From Trichosphaerium sp. ATCC 40318 (lineage: Eukaryota > Discosea > Flabellinia > Trichosidae), in NCBI GenBank assembly GCA_038496445.1, contig JALMLS010000143.1:372001-436000 (forward strand): a stretch of 64,000 bases of DNA. The letters run 5' to 3'. A program made the translations under genes and the position numbers. Below the pieces are notes generated by a model. The model was not told the DNA's origin and searched no databases. It saw nothing but the letters and a program-made list of their open reading frames with translations. This document shows positions 21,612-34,021 of the stretch, one piece after another (the first letter of the stretch is position 1; each line of letters opens with the position of its first letter).

Positions 21612-24582
21612 ATGTTCTCAGACTTATGTGATGCGGAACCACTGCCTGAGGAGCCATTGTCTACTGGATTTCTTCAAGGCCACGATAACTTTGGTTCGTC
21701 ATTATATGGGCACTATGAGCACTACGAACATGCGTACCAGGTACGAGACACATTATAACGTTTTCTTTTATTGTCACACTTCGTTTTTTTTTGTTTCTTG
21801 AAAAAAAATTAATTGCTTTTGATTGTTGTCTTACTGCAAGTGGTATTAATTTTAATTTATTCATCTGCGATGAGATGGTTTTTAAGGTGCATTAAATGAG
21901 AAAAAAAACTAATTAATTTAGGATGACATTATGCCTGGTCTAAAGCAGCAAGAAGAGATGGAAACACTTCATGATGATTTACAGCCATTGCATAATGAAG
22001 TGCGTAGTTAATATAAATTTGTTGTGACCGAGAAACACGGAGTTTTTCTTACGACAATATCTTTAGCGAAAGAGTTCGTCAGAGGAAGACTTAGAGATTG
22101 ATATTGAAGGAGATAGTATCCCATTATCTGTAGAGCCTGTGAAAGAGCATAATTCATTTATGGGACATCGTGTTGCTTGTTTCTGGCAACTTGAAGCTCA
22201 GGTTTGTAAAATTTTTTATTTATACTTTTTCAATAATATTAATTCATGTTTAAAAGTGGTTTTTTGGCACTATTATTGGTGACAGAGCTGGTGGTGGTAA
22301 ATATGGAGTTTTATACGATGATGGTGATTTATTATGGGAGCAATATAATGCTCAAATGAAGGTTTTACCTGACATGGACCATCGGTTTTGTGGTACGCAC
22401 AAATTGTATGTTTAGTGAGTTCCTTAATATTGTTTAGATCCTGATGGAACATTTCGGGGACCTGGTACGTTCTTTAATCAAAATGACTTACGTTTATATC
22501 GAAAAAGAACAATATGGAGCTAGCTCTGTGTTTGTTTAATTTTTTCTCTTGCTTTGCGTAAAATTATCGTATTATTGCAATAACAGTAAATTAACATTTG
22601 ACAGCTGCTCCTGAGCTTGGTGCACCTTATCCAGACGAACAAAATGGCATTAATATGGGAATTCCTTCGCCACTATCAGAGGTCATTAAATTTTTTTCAA
22701 TTTCTTGGTGAAGTGTTTTGTACTGATATAAACAAGGCTGCACTTACGTTGGTTTATGGAAAAGATCGGCAAGCTACAACAGACACTCAGAGAAAACCAA
22801 AGACATACACTGTTGAGAGCGATGATGAGTTTGTGCCTGTCGTGTCACAGCCAAGACGTTCTAGATTAAAAGCAGTTATAAATGGGACATCTGAGCAAAG
22901 ATCAAAGTTTAGACGAAGAAGACGTATGTGCACGATTTCTAAGCTACTTCAACTGCCTTTTTTTTTGTTTTTTTGGAACATACGTCCGTTTTGATGGTTT
23001 AACGTCATCAGAAGAATTCTGTTTTTTCTCCTTTTCTTTCTCTTACGCGCCTTTTTACAATTTAAGACCTGAACGGTTTTTTTTCTCAAAAACCAAGCGA
23101 TGAATGGCAATACCGGCGCATTTTCAAAAAAAAAAGATTCGTAAAGAAAAATCCTTGTGGTAGTATCGTTTGATTTTGTCTATTTTTCTTATTTTCATCT
23201 GTAGGGAGTACTCGTGAAGCAACACACCAATGGCTTCGAGCGCAACAGGCAGAAGAAGAGAATGAAAGAGAAATAGAAGCCCAACAAGAGCGGAAAGCCA
23301 TGCTACAGCTGGAACTTTCTCAAGTAGATGATAAACTGCGTGTTCTTGACGAACACATTGCTAGAGCACAGGAGCAAGCAGTTGTGATTCCTGAAGAGCC
23401 TCTTACGCAGTCTAGAGAAGTCCTGGATTCTATCGTTAACGGGTTTTTGAAGGATGATAAAGAAGATGTTGAAAATGGTCCAAAAACGCCAAAAGCGATT
23501 AAAGCGGGCGGTGGAAAGCCAGAACCTTCTAGTTCCCCTGATTCTGCTAGCAAGAAACGAAAAAGGGAACATGAAACATACGATACGGACGATGCGATTT
23601 TGGAGCATGCTAGTCCTCCTAAGAAACTCAAAGTGTCCAAAAAGGTTCGCAGAGGGACTAGGCATAGTGGGCATGATATAAATATTGGCGATGATGAAGA
23701 TATGGCTGAAGGGAATTCGAGACGCAGTTCTTTACGCTCTAGGATGCCAACTCGGAAGTTTGATGATTTCGATGCGATCCAGGTGAAGAAAGGTACTGGA
23801 AAAAAGGTATGCAGTACGCTGGCGTTGGAGCCTATGCCTCCTAGGCCAGCGAAGAGCGATGAACATAATTTTAAAGGACTAAATCTCCCTTTTCTTAGTG
23901 TAGTTATCTGCTACATGAGATTTTCCTTTCAGTTTTATTTTATTCACCATTTTTTGGTTCGCCTATTCGCTGCACATTTTTGAAGTCGTTCATACCTAAT
24001 AGTAGTAAATAGAGAGTACATAGCATCGAGAAACAATCTAAAATAACACCATCTAAGCTCATAAAAAATATGAAAAAGCAAAAAAATATCAAAATTAAAA
24101 AAGAAAAGCAACAAGGGACAGAGTCATCAGAAAAAGACGAGGTATCGTTTGATGATGATGAAGCAGGTGAATCAGTTCCGGTTCCGTCGCCAGAGCCACC
24201 AAAGCGGCCGAAACGTCGTAGATCCAAGTATATTGTATCAGAGTCAGAATCAAGTGAAGAAACGCCTCCTTTACCGGCCAAACGCCGACGGAAGCCGACT
24301 CAAAAAGCTCTTGATATGATCGCCAGTACCAAGCCTAAGCGTAGGCGCAGAGCGAGCTCTTCTACAAGGTCTAATGGAAGACGAAGAAACTCTGATGTTC
24401 GCCCTCGAAAGAATACGCGATCCAAGACGCTTAGATCATCAGCTAATAATCGGAAGGGTGATGACGCTGAAGAACAAGATCGTAGTTCTAGTGAAGAATC
24501 AATAACTGACGAAGAGCCTTTATTGGGTTCAACTACAGAAGCAACTGACGACACACGTTTAAAGGCATCTGCTACCACTTGA
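21612..24582 (+). CDS. Tudor-like chromatin-associated protein with basic nuclear tail
   Basis: It starts at ATG 21612 (MFSDLCDAEPLPEEPLSTGF). About nine exons give a protein of roughly 700 residues. An acidic N-terminus is followed by a Tudor/PWWP-like module: GHRVACFWQLEAQ, WFFGTIIGDRAGGGKYGVLY and DDGDLLW. The YDDGD motif is typical of Tudor-like readers of modified histones. A charged helical stretch (THQWLRAQQAEEENEREIEA) follows, then a long disordered region with many nuclear-localisation-like clusters (KKRKRE, KRRRSKY, KPKRRRR) and acidic Ser/Asp patches. It is probably a chromatin adaptor. The large final exon begins near 24047. The junction after KKGTGKK near 23800-24050 is approximate. 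Confidence 0.6.
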
Positions 24583-24740
24583 CAGCTTTTACGAGTTTTT
24601 TTTTTCGCCGGTGAAACAATTTGCTTTAAACTTGTAAGGTCTAATATGGCCATTTTTTTTATCATGTAGAATATATGTACATAAACTCGCAGCTTTCCTG
24701 GCCTTCGTGGATTTTTGTTTGACTTTCTCTTTTTTCTCGG

Positions 24741-25389
24741 ATGGCTGATTTCGGCACGGCATTCTACAAAAATCTTAAACAACGCAAGGTGCATCCTTGT
24801 GACGGAGCAATGTCATATGCTGAGCGAAGAGAAGCGGCTAGGCCAACTCTGGCGAGATTTGTAGGCGCCAATGTTGCAAAGCTACAAATTGCGTTGTTCG
24901 TGGACGCGGGAATACCGTATTATGACTTGGATGACGAAAACTATAAATGGCGCGTTCTTACCTTGCAGAGCTACATGAATTCAACATGGAAGTCCTTAAT
25001 ACTTAGAGACAACAAATACGTGCGTTCTACACAAACTACCATTCGCATTCTCAACCGACTAGTATCTCTCAGTGTTTAATGAAATACATTCTTACTTGCC
25101 CAACGAATCGCCACGTTGCACAATTGAGCTTGTAGTGGAGGTTGCCACTACACTTTTCATGAGACCACCGACCTTCGCACCTTTCTTTAACGCAGAAGAA
25201 TGCGTCCCTGAAAACAAACAATACCTCTCAAAGCTAAGCGAGTTCCTTCTAGACTTCTATTCGAGACAAGCTTACGTAGAACTACAACGCGTAGAACAAG
25301 TAGAACACAATTGTCCTTGGCCAAAATTCCACACTATGCAACAAACAGAGAATGCAAATATTCCTCTCTACGCAAGTAACTTTCCTTAA
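24741..25389 (+). CDS. Unknown two-exon protein (201 aa)
   Basis: Exons 24741-25019 and 25063-25389 join in phase 0 through a 43-base intron (GTGCGT...CTAG). The protein starts MADFGTAFYKNLKQRKVHPC and is helix-rich. It contains ANVAKLQIALFVDAGIPYYD, YKWRVLTLQSYMNSTW and SKLSEFLLDFYSRQAYVELQ, giving the look of a globular alpha-helical domain. The cyclin-fold rhythm is suggestive only. No family assigned. Confidence 0.6.
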
Positions 25390-25980
25390 AACTGTAGCCC
25401 CTACAACTTGCCTTCCAATAAAACGAACTGCTATTGATAGTAAGCCTTCACTAAATAAAGTCGGTTGTAACAGTGTCTGTTTTATTTGCCTAGTTGTAAA
25501 GTTCGCTACAGGCTGTGATAAGAATGAGATAGATTTGGTTCATGCGTAGACGATAATGAGGTGCACGCTAGGATAGGATATGGAATTTTTTTGTAAAGTT
25601 ACACGTGCAAAAAGGACTATTTTCGGAGTTGTCCGACAACGCCTTGTACAAAAAATTTCAACAAGAACGCTTGATTATGGCTGCGGCGAGTATCAGCGCG
25701 TCATGAAACAAATTGTAAATAAAATACAATTCCAACGACCAAAAACGACTTCTGTTTTTCCAATTCCAACGAATTTTTTAAGTGTCATTCATGTCAACTA
25801 AGACTGTATCCGTATACTCGATGAAAAACTACATTTCATCAATTAAATTGGAGCGTCAATATCGCTCTGGCATTAAAGTAAAATGGAAAATTGGTCAATA
25901 GAGTTCGTTCAACTTTGAATAAAAACAAGCTGGCAATGTTGTAATTTTCAGGAAATGAAAAGCGCAGTACTAAAATAATA
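25390..25980. other. Intergenic, about 590 bp
   Basis: Only short unsupported frames are present. The last part is probably promoter and leader of the MORN-type gene at 25980-26689. Confidence 0.35.
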
Positions 25981-25982
25981 GC

Positions 25983-26689
25983 ATGCTTAATAGTGTATCT
26001 AACTAACAATTTAGACAAATACAACGAAATGCTTTCTTTTACAACTTCCTATTGAGCTACAACTTGATATCATTGATTTAGATCTTGAAGTATTCTGTAA
26101 ATGGGCGATATTTTGTCGCATAGCAGCAACAACGACAAGGTTTGACGATGACTTGAAAAAACATGGAAAGTGGCAAAAAGTAAGACTCAAAAACAAAGAT
26201 GGTTTAACGTCACTTGTTGCACAAGAGCATTGGAGTCATGGTGAAAGACATGGTAATGAGAAAGTATGGCATGATAACTGTCAGCTATGGATGGAGAAAA
26301 CATATGTAAATGGTAAACAAGAAGGAGAGTGCAAGATGTATCATAGCAACGGACAATTGTGGAGAAACAATTACTTTGTAAAAGATAACATAGAAGGGGA
26401 AGATAACGAATGGCATAGTAATGGTCAATTAAGAACGATACAAACGTTTGTAAATGGAAAAAGAGAAGGGGAGTGCAAGCGTTGGTTTATGAATGGTCAA
26501 TTGTTTGCACATTGTTTCTTTGTTGATGACAAGTTTGATGGAGTATACAAGCAGTGGTATTCTAACGGTAAAATGCATTTGCACTGTAATTATGTAAACG
26601 GCCTAAAAGAAGGAGAGTATCGCGAGTGGCTTTTTTCTGGTACTTTAATAGAGAGTACTTATGTAAAAAACAAAAAGATAAACAAATAA
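25983..26689 (+). CDS. F-box-like plus MORN_2 (YwqK-type) repeat protein
   Basis: The main exon ends at TAA 26689 and is open from about 26015. Its N-terminal part, TKCFLLQLPIELQLDIIDLD, then KWAIFCRIAATTTRFDDDLK, aligns with the F-box-like start of the 55675-56356 paralogue. Six or more MORN_2-type repeats follow (WHSNGQLRTIQTFVNGKREG, then ECKRWFMNGQLF). This repeat is known from bacterial YwqK-type proteins and from giant viruses of amoebae. An in-frame ATG is missing upstream of TKCF. A first exon MLNS at about 25983, joined by a 20-base intron (GTATCT...TTTAG), would supply it but is tentative. Function unknown. Confidence 0.65.
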
Positions 26690-27112
26690 TCTTTCTTTTA
26701 TTCTGTTGAACCGCATTTGATCAACGTGCTCAATTGTGTATATCTTAACATTTGTATACTATCCACAAGAACGTTGCTTTATCACATGGCGATATAAAAG
26801 ATAGTCCCACCAAAGCTTGAGGTCATTAGTATTAGCTTTAAGTGTTTCCTTTTCCTTCATATGAAAAGTCTACTAAGATTTATTACCCGCAGCGAAGATG
26901 TAACTGGGCAGCTGTTGCAGGCAAGTTGAAAGTGTTGCGCAGGCAACTATTCGTTGAATCTGTTTAAAAATATTTAGGGTTAATAAATTTGATAAAAGGT
27001 GTATTCAGAATTCGTGTATACATTTTGACTTTTTTTGAAGTACAGCCATTGTAAAACATTACAAACTTTACAAAGCAACACACACATCGAACGCATATCT
27101 ATAGACAACACA

Positions 27113-28275
27113 ATGTCATTAAAACAATCAAATACCCCTTTCACGTCAAGAAAAGTAGAAAAGCTACACAACGATAAAGTAATGGTAGTACACGACGTAC
27201 TTACGCAAAAAGAATGTGACACACTGATAAACGAAGCGAAATCAGCACCAAATTCATTCTTCAGAGAAGCAGTGGCGCCAGGTTAGTAAAGACGCACGTA
27301 ATTAACGCTAACATACTGAAAGAGCTTCGTAACAACAAATGCACCGATTTGCAGGATAGATCTTGGTCCGAAAAGATTTGGGAACGACTCAAAGAATCAG
27401 ACAGCGTACCTCTATCATGGGATAAATGCGAAGCTATAGGCACCTTCTATAGACCACGTGTATGCTCTTATGATGCCGGCGAGTTTTTTAACAGTCACTG
27501 GGATGGTAGTGATACTATCGACTTTGGTGAACTTAAAGGAGCCTTAAGTCTTTTCACACTTGTCGTTTACCTAAATGACGACTATGTCGGAGGAGAAACA
27601 CGATTCCCTCTTCTAGATATCACTGTTTCTCCGAAACGCGGAAGTGTATTGATATTCCATCAACAGAGTATGCTCCACGAGGGCTGTAACATTGTTTCAG
27701 GAGAAAAATGGATTCTTCAGAGTAGTATCATGTTTAAAGCTCCAGACGCCTTCGCAATGTTTAAAAATGTCAAAGCAAGTGCAAGCAATTCGACATACTA
27801 TTCAAGATTCAGATGTGCTATAAGACTCCCACCTGCTAAATTTCTGAGAATGCTCGAAAAAGGTCAATCTTTTGATAACGTATCAAAAGCAATGTCTGAT
27901 GAAGGTCTCGATGCTGATGAGTTTTTTTTAAAGAAGCTTCCTAGTGTTGATAGTACAGTACAACAGCCAGGTGGTATGGGAATTCTAAAGGCGTTAAGGT
28001 GCTTACGTTTTCAAACATGGCATGTTTTTTATTCGATGCTCGTACACACTCTTCAAACTGATCCGGAAACTTTGTTTCACACTTACATGAGCTCTGAGGC
28101 GTTACCAAAACCTATAGATATAACATTCACAAGTGAACCAACACCTATAGAGTATTACAGTAAGATGCTGAAGCTTGGATTAAGTGTTGGTGCAGTACAT
28201 CAAAAAATTCGTGTTGACTATCCTTTTGGTCCTGCTGCCGATGAGATTATTGGAGAAATACAACAAAAAGCGTAG
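27113..28275 (+). CDS. 2OG-Fe(II) oxygenase, prolyl 4-hydroxylase-like
   Basis: Exons 27113-27281 and 27323-28275 join through a 41-base intron. The second exon begins ELRNNKCTDLQDRSWSEKIW, matching the conserved RNN segment of P4H-type enzymes. Iron ligands are visible: the HxD motif in SHWDGSDTIDFG and the distal His in MLHEGCNIVSGEK. The basic 2-oxoglutarate anchor is probably the Lys in GEKWILQSSIMFK. The family hydroxylates prolines (or related residues) using O2 and 2-oxoglutarate. No signal peptide is seen (MSLKQSNTPFTSRKVEKL), so a cytosolic or nuclear substrate is likely. A C-terminal region of about 140 residues of unknown role follows the catalytic domain. Confidence 0.8.
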
Positions 28276-28464
28276 ACAGTCCACTGATGTTTGTAGAAAA
28301 TTTTAGATAGAAAATAACAATAAAAAAAGGCCGGGCTTTTGATATTGGAGTTCTTGTTCTTTACTATTTTTTTGTTTGTTGAAATCAAAAGCAGTTGTTT
28401 GTGCAGCATTTTGTACTTATTTTTGAGAAGGTTAACCCTGTCTAAGGTTCTAGTTAGACAGTGC

Positions 28465-30104
28465 CTATATTATATGTACATCACCTAGCGCATTAAGACC
28501 TTCATCTGTGATATAGTTACAGTTCCTAACACTGATGATATGAACTCCTTTTAATGCTTTAATGCCTTCATCTGTTATATCAGTTTCATCAAGGTATATA
28601 GTATGGACTCCTTTTACTGCTTTTAGACCTTCATCTGTAATACTACGACACCTATCAAGTCCAATTGTATGGACACCTTTAAGTGATTTCAAGCCTTCAT
28701 CAGTTACTGAAGTATCAGATAGGATAATGCCATGAACATGACCCAAGGATTTTACACCTTCATCAGTAATATTACGACAACTATCAAGGCTAATTTTTTG
28801 AACACCTTTCAGTAATTTCAAACCTTCATCAGTTACTGAAGTATCATTGAGGCCAATAATGGTAACGCCTTTCAATGCTTTTAAACCTTCATCAGTTACT
28901 GAAGTACCATTTAGGACAATGCTATGAACATGACCCAAGGATTTTACACCTTCATCAGTAATATTACGACAACGCACAAGGCTAATTTTTTGAACACCTT
29001 TCAGTGATTTCAAACCTTCATCAGTTACTGAAGTATCATTGAGGCCAATATCGTAAACACCTTTCAGTGATTTCAAGCCTTCATCAGTTACTGAAGTATC
29101 AGATAGGATAATGCTATGAACATGACCCAAGGATTTTACACCTTCATCAGTAATATTACGACAACGCACAAGGCTAATTTTTTGAACACCTTTCAGTGAT
29201 TTCAAACCTTCATCAGTTACTGAAGTATCATTGAGGCCAATATCGTAAACACCTTTCAATGATTTGATACCCATACTTGTAATATTTTTGCAGTAATTAA
29301 GGCCAATAGTGTGAACACCTTTCAGTGCTTTTAAACCTTCATCTGAAATTGATGTACGATTGAGGCGTATATCATGAACACTTTTCAGAGCATCCATATC
29401 TTTATCTGTCAAGAGCTTACACTGGTCAAGCACAATAGATCGAAGAGATGAAAATTCTTTGAGATCAGTGCCATTGATATCACGTCTTTTGGATGCGTCA
29501 ATGTGGCGGAAATCATACAACAATGAAAATAAAGTGTTATTGCCCTGTAGCACAATCACAGTATTGTCCTTTAGACCCTTATATTGACGAACCTTAAGAA
29601 TGTCTTGAACTTTTGATAGATAAACCTTTTCATATCCAACAACATCATGAATGATATCAGCCATCAAACGACATGATTGTGTGATCGTAAATCTGTCCTT
29701 CCCACTTGTCTTAAAAAGAATACTCGAAATGATTTCGATTGGACAACTTAAAATATTTATTTCTTTGGATGTCACGTGTTTTCCTTTTTTTGCTTGAGGT
29801 TCACTATTAAAATAATTAAATCCATACCTCACGGATTAACAACGTACTTCATTGATTGATTGTGCGTAGGACGTTTAGAGGGCTTGGATCTTGTCTCGTT
29901 ACTGTAATTAATAAAATTATTTGTTTGTTCAAGAAGGATCTGATCGAGTTGATCTGTGAGACGTGTATTGTAGAAACTTAAAGTAATTTTCAGTTGTTCT
30001 AATAGTTGTTTATGCTGCTCTTCTGAAATGTTACTGAATACTACTGTATGGCTCTCGCGATAGTATTTTATTGCTTGTTTAATCGAAACACCAAAGAAAG
30101 CCAT
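28465..30104 (-). CDS. F-box/LRR protein with expanded identical repeats
   Basis: Two exons: 30104-29848 (ATG at 30104, MAFFGVSIKQAIKYYRESHT) and 29803-28465, joined in phase 2 through a GTACGTT...AATAG intron. Splicing is needed because the second exon has no early ATG. After an N-terminal coiled extension comes an F-box-like segment (NILSCPIEIISSILFKTSGK, DRFTITQSCRLMADII). It is followed by 15 or more short LRRs of the type GLKSLKGVHTIGL..T.VTDE. A 192-base unit coding three LRRs is present in three near-identical copies (about 28729, 28921, 29113), so the array has expanded recently or been homogenised. Presumed SCF ubiquitin-ligase adaptor; paralogue of 3668-4621. Confidence 0.78.
28700..29270 (-). 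repeat. 192-bp coding supra-repeat, three copies
   Basis: Anchor strings such as CATGAACATGACCCAAGGAT recur at about 28731, 28923 and 29115, exactly 192 bases apart. The intervening sequence is nearly identical. Each unit encodes 64 residues (three LRRs). Confidence 0.85.
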
Positions 30105-30825
30105 AGATTTGTTGCGTTTTGGGTTTGACTACTTTTCGAATTGATTAGCCACGATTGACTAAAAAATGTGCTGTTTTCTGCAAAAATGTTGTACAAAAAT
30201 CCTCCAAAAGAACGGACTTCGAAGAAATACAACATGCCGCCAAATTTCGCGAAATGTAGTGCAAACCCAACATTACAAGTTCCTTGTTTCACATTGTTTC
30301 AAACGGTATATCTTTATCTACTAACACAGCTAGTAGAAGTAACTTTGGTAGAATTGTTTAGGTAGATGTTTCATGGTAGTAATCGCTGTACTTCAGCGCC
30401 ACAAGCCAGTAAGTCAGACCACCCAAATACAAGTATTTGTTTTTGCCAATGTAGATTCACATCTAAAATTATCTTCTTGTGCTGTTGTCTTTGCTACGTT
30501 TAGCTAACTAACCATATACTCAGTCTTCAGGTGAAGAAATTTTTATCGTATAAACACTTTTGAGTGATGTGATCCTTCACCTGTACCATGTTTTGGCAAG
30601 GTTTTTTCTTAAGCACAACGACATTTCATGTCCCTTTTGTACTTGCAAGGCACGTGTTAATGTACTTTACTCATCCCAAAATGGTTTAAATAAACAGATT
30701 CAAAGCTCAATCAAACGCAGAGCGTCTCCTTAAATAACAAGTTAAAGATGTTTCCAACAAGATTATAAAGTCTTGAATTCAGTTGACGGTTTTGGTTTTT
30801 CAAATACTCATTTTTCGTTAACGAC
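30105..30825. other. Divergent intergenic region
   Basis: It lies between the oppositely oriented F-box/LRR gene and the MORN gene. No coding sequence is supported. One CACGTG at about 30652. Confidence 0.4.
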
Positions 30826-31849
30826 ATGTCGGCAAACGAGCAAGCACCAAGTAGGTTCCAGTATTTGTTTTTTGGGTTATGATTTTTTCTGATGAACAGA
30901 TTTAGTGTTAAATTTACCTCCTGAGCTACACTATATGATGAGAGAGCTGAGTACAGAAGTTAATCGTATTTGGCCAATTTTATGTAAACACTTGGCTTTT
31001 ACATCACGGTATACACCTAATCTTGAAAGAAATGGCGTATTTCATGAGCGTGGTGGCGGGAGGTGGATCTCAAACCAAGATATTCGCATATTGAGTACAC
31101 TGTGTAATATTACTTGCTCTTATGCTCAAGGTGTACGCCATGGGAAGTATATAGCCAAAAGGCGAGAATACGTGAAATCAAAAAGTCACAAAAGTTCAAC
31201 GGCAGAGGAAGGCATGTTTGAAAATGGCTTAAAGTCTGGGTTGTGGATAAGGTATTTTGCAAGTTATCTAGGTAAAGACAAAGTCTTTGATAAGACAAAT
31301 TATGTTAAAGGTAAGAGGGAAGGCATTTGTGTTGCAAAGAATACTTCTGGTGCTATTTGGTTAAGATGTAATTATAAGAATGATAAGTTAGATGGAGAAT
31401 ACAAGAGATGGACATGGAGGTATATTGCTAATAAGACATCTGAAGAAATTTATCACTTCAAGAATGGTGAAAAACATGGTGTTTGTACCTTTGAGGTTGT
31501 TGGTAGATTCCGTCTTCGTCAGATATATGTTAATGGTGTACTTCATGGAAAGTATAGAAAGGAGGATTATAAAGGAAATGTAATAGATGAGGGGTCTTAC
31601 AAAGATGGAGAGTTGGAGTTTAATACAAGGTATAAAAACGAAAATAGTATCAAAAGAATAGCAAGGTCTTACAGGTATGGTGAGATGCATGGTGTAACAA
31701 AAGTATGGATTGAAGGTATTCTAAGGAAGACTATGTCTTTTGAGAACGGTCTCATAAGCGGTTTGTATCAGGAGTGGGATAAAGAAGGTAAATTAGTAAA
31801 GACTTGTACGTACAACAAAGGGAAGAAAGTCAAAGACGAACAAGATTAA
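30826..31849 (+). CDS. MORN_2 (YwqK-type) repeat protein with divergent F-box-like start
   Basis: Exons 30826-30850 (MSANEQAPN) and 30900-31849 are joined by a 49-base intron. The N-terminus, LNLPPELHYMMRELSTEVN, then RIWPILCKHLAFTSRY, resembles the F-box-like start of its paralogues. Eight or so MORN_2 repeats follow, e.g. EGMFENGLKSGLWIRYFASY, YVKGKREGICVAKNTSGAIW, FKNGEKHGVCTFEVVGRFRL and YVNGVLHGKYRKEDYKGNVI. MORN-type beta-hairpin repeats usually bind protein or lipid. No function can be assigned. It is the most diverged of the three family members in the window. Confidence 0.7.
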
Positions 31850-32112
31850 AAAAAAACTTAAACATGTGAAGAGAACAGTCCATACGCACGCCACGTGCAA
31901 CGAGGTATTTATTTGAAAGTGTTAAAAGAAAAAGGCGACAAGCCACACTCCCTGTTTATTCAGCATTACCAGACCAATAATGAGTATTCTATTGTACAAT
32001 TGTTATGAATTTAATACAAGCGCTATTATTCCATGTTTCGTGCCAAGTCTGTTTTTTTTTGTTAGGGTTAAAAAATCGGTGGCATTTTTACAAAGTTCTT
32101 AATGTTCTGAGC

Positions 32113-33939
32113 TCAAGAAGACGTTGTTGTTGCGCTAGGTTCATTTGAGGATCCTTGTTTCCTATCTTGGTCTCTGTCTCGTTTCAGCCCTCTTGAAAGC
32201 CCTGAATTGCCTAAAAAACTGGATATTTGAACTGTGCTTGCCATTAATAGTAAGAACACAAAACTAATCAGCACACCAAGCCACTTTTGTGGCGTGTTAA
32301 AAAATACAGGTAAGAATAAGAACGGATACACAGCAAGGAGTATAAGTAAGATACCAGTCACTGAGCCTTTGTATATAATCTGAAAAACAGAAGTTAGTAA
32401 GTCCTCGATTATTTCTCACTTGCCTTCTTTATCTTGTTTGTGTACTGGTTGTTTGGGCACTTACGTAATCTCAATAACACTCTAATAGCTGTAACGTTAT
32501 AAAAAATACCAATACATAAGAATGCGAGCAGATAGATGGATATAGTTATGCCTGAGATTAGACCTGAAGTGCCAAGCTATTTTAAATAAGAGATTTTCCT
32601 TTTGGGGTTTTTTTTTCATGTTCGCTTTGTACGTACTATGAATGATGCTATCTGTAGCACAATGTATACAATTAATGCGATAACAATAGTAACAATAAAG
32701 GGTATCCTCATCTTACTCAGAAAACCGTTTATATCTATTTGCTTATCCAATAAAACCTAACAGCAAATTGAGTAAAGCAAAAAAAACGTCGTAATACTCT
32801 TTACCTCATGCCACTTTAGCGCTGAAATCAAGAAAGAAGCCAATGCAAATGGTATGGCAGCAGTGTTCATTACATCTACAAAATACATGTGGTATATTCG
32901 CCGTATACCCCACAAATCGATAGCTTGCACAGCACGAACTAAACACAGAAAATGTAAGCCATTTACAGAAAAAAATTGTAAAAGAAAATCACGTGCGTAG
33001 AGCTACGACCAGTTCAAAAAAAGCTAAAAACAGAACATTGGATAATCTAAAATTTCGGTAGAAACCAAGCCTTATCATCTTGTATATACACAAACCACCC
33101 AACAACATAGGCCATACAAAAAAAGGAACTTGAACAAGAATGAAAACCCAATGAGAAGACAATAGTTCCTCCCATTCGTTTTGTTCTAAAAATAACAAAC
33201 GGAATTATATTAAACTAGAAGTGTTACGGATAGGAACTTACCATCGGTAACTGTTACGTTTGATACAGTCTCATTCGAAAGTACAAGCGCCCAAAGTTCA
33301 TCAAATAAGTCCGCTACAAATGGAATATTACAACTTTAATCACCGAAAAAAAAAAAGCCTCTTGAGCTATTTAGTAAGTACGCGCACGTGATATTGATAC
33401 CACTGGTGTGTAAATACCTCCATCGTTTCCAGTTGTAGCATACCACACCTTGCCAGGTATTTCTAACAAATCGCGCAATACAATGACTGCTGGATTGCTT
33501 TTTTGTACACGTTTAATGCTTGGCTGTATTGGTACGTCTCCTGACTTCTTTTGGGCAAATAAGACTACTTTATTAGCTAACGTAGTGTTTGAACCCCAAT
33601 TTATCATCGTAAGGTTAGATATATCACGCCATGGGCGATTAAAACTAAGCTGAGTGAAAACAAAGCAAAAAAAAAAATAACAGAAAAACAGAAAAAATGC
33701 CAATGGATGGTACGGAACAACACGTGTTGTGTTAAATAGATATTGTTCCGTATAAAAAAATATACCTCAATGTCGCTGTGCGATAAATTGCGCCATTCGG
33801 AGGTGATAATATTAACGCAGAATCTGCCAAAAATACAATCAAGATAAGCAGTAATAGGAGCTTTTGAAAAAACCATATATGTCAGCCCACTTTTATCTAA
33901 TTTGGGACTTACCAAGCGTTTAGAGATACCTAAATCCAT
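32113..33939 (-). CDS. PA-domain seven-transmembrane protein (receptor-like)
   Basis: Exons on the minus strand give an N-terminal extramembrane part followed by seven hydrophobic helices. The extramembrane part resembles a protease-associated (PA) domain: LANKVVLFAQKKSG, NPAVIVLRDLLEIPGKVWY, then IYTPVVSISRA. The helices start at WVFILVQVPFFVWPMLLGG, SNVLFLAFFELVVAL, AIPFALASFLISALKW, PFIVTIVIALIVYIVLQIA, ISGITISIYLLAFLCIG, GILLILLAVYPFLFLPVFF and WLGVLISFVFLLLMAST. A Ser/Arg-rich cytosolic tail follows. The intron inside helix 2/3 uses a GC donor (GCACGTGATT, ending at 32997). Start MDLGISKRL at 33939 is tentative; a signal-peptide exon may be missing. Receptor or sorting function is inferred from architecture only. 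Confidence 0.55.
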
Positions 33940-34021
33940 GCCGTATTAATAGATGCCATAAGAGTTGTTTTACCAACGATATGATGTAGCTCACTTAAAC
34001 TCTTGACCATTAACTTATACT

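Noticed and set aside
25983-31849. An integrated giant-virus segment
   Set aside because: The MORN and F-box/LRR genes are interleaved with intron-bearing host genes (prolyl hydroxylase), and no viral core gene is present.
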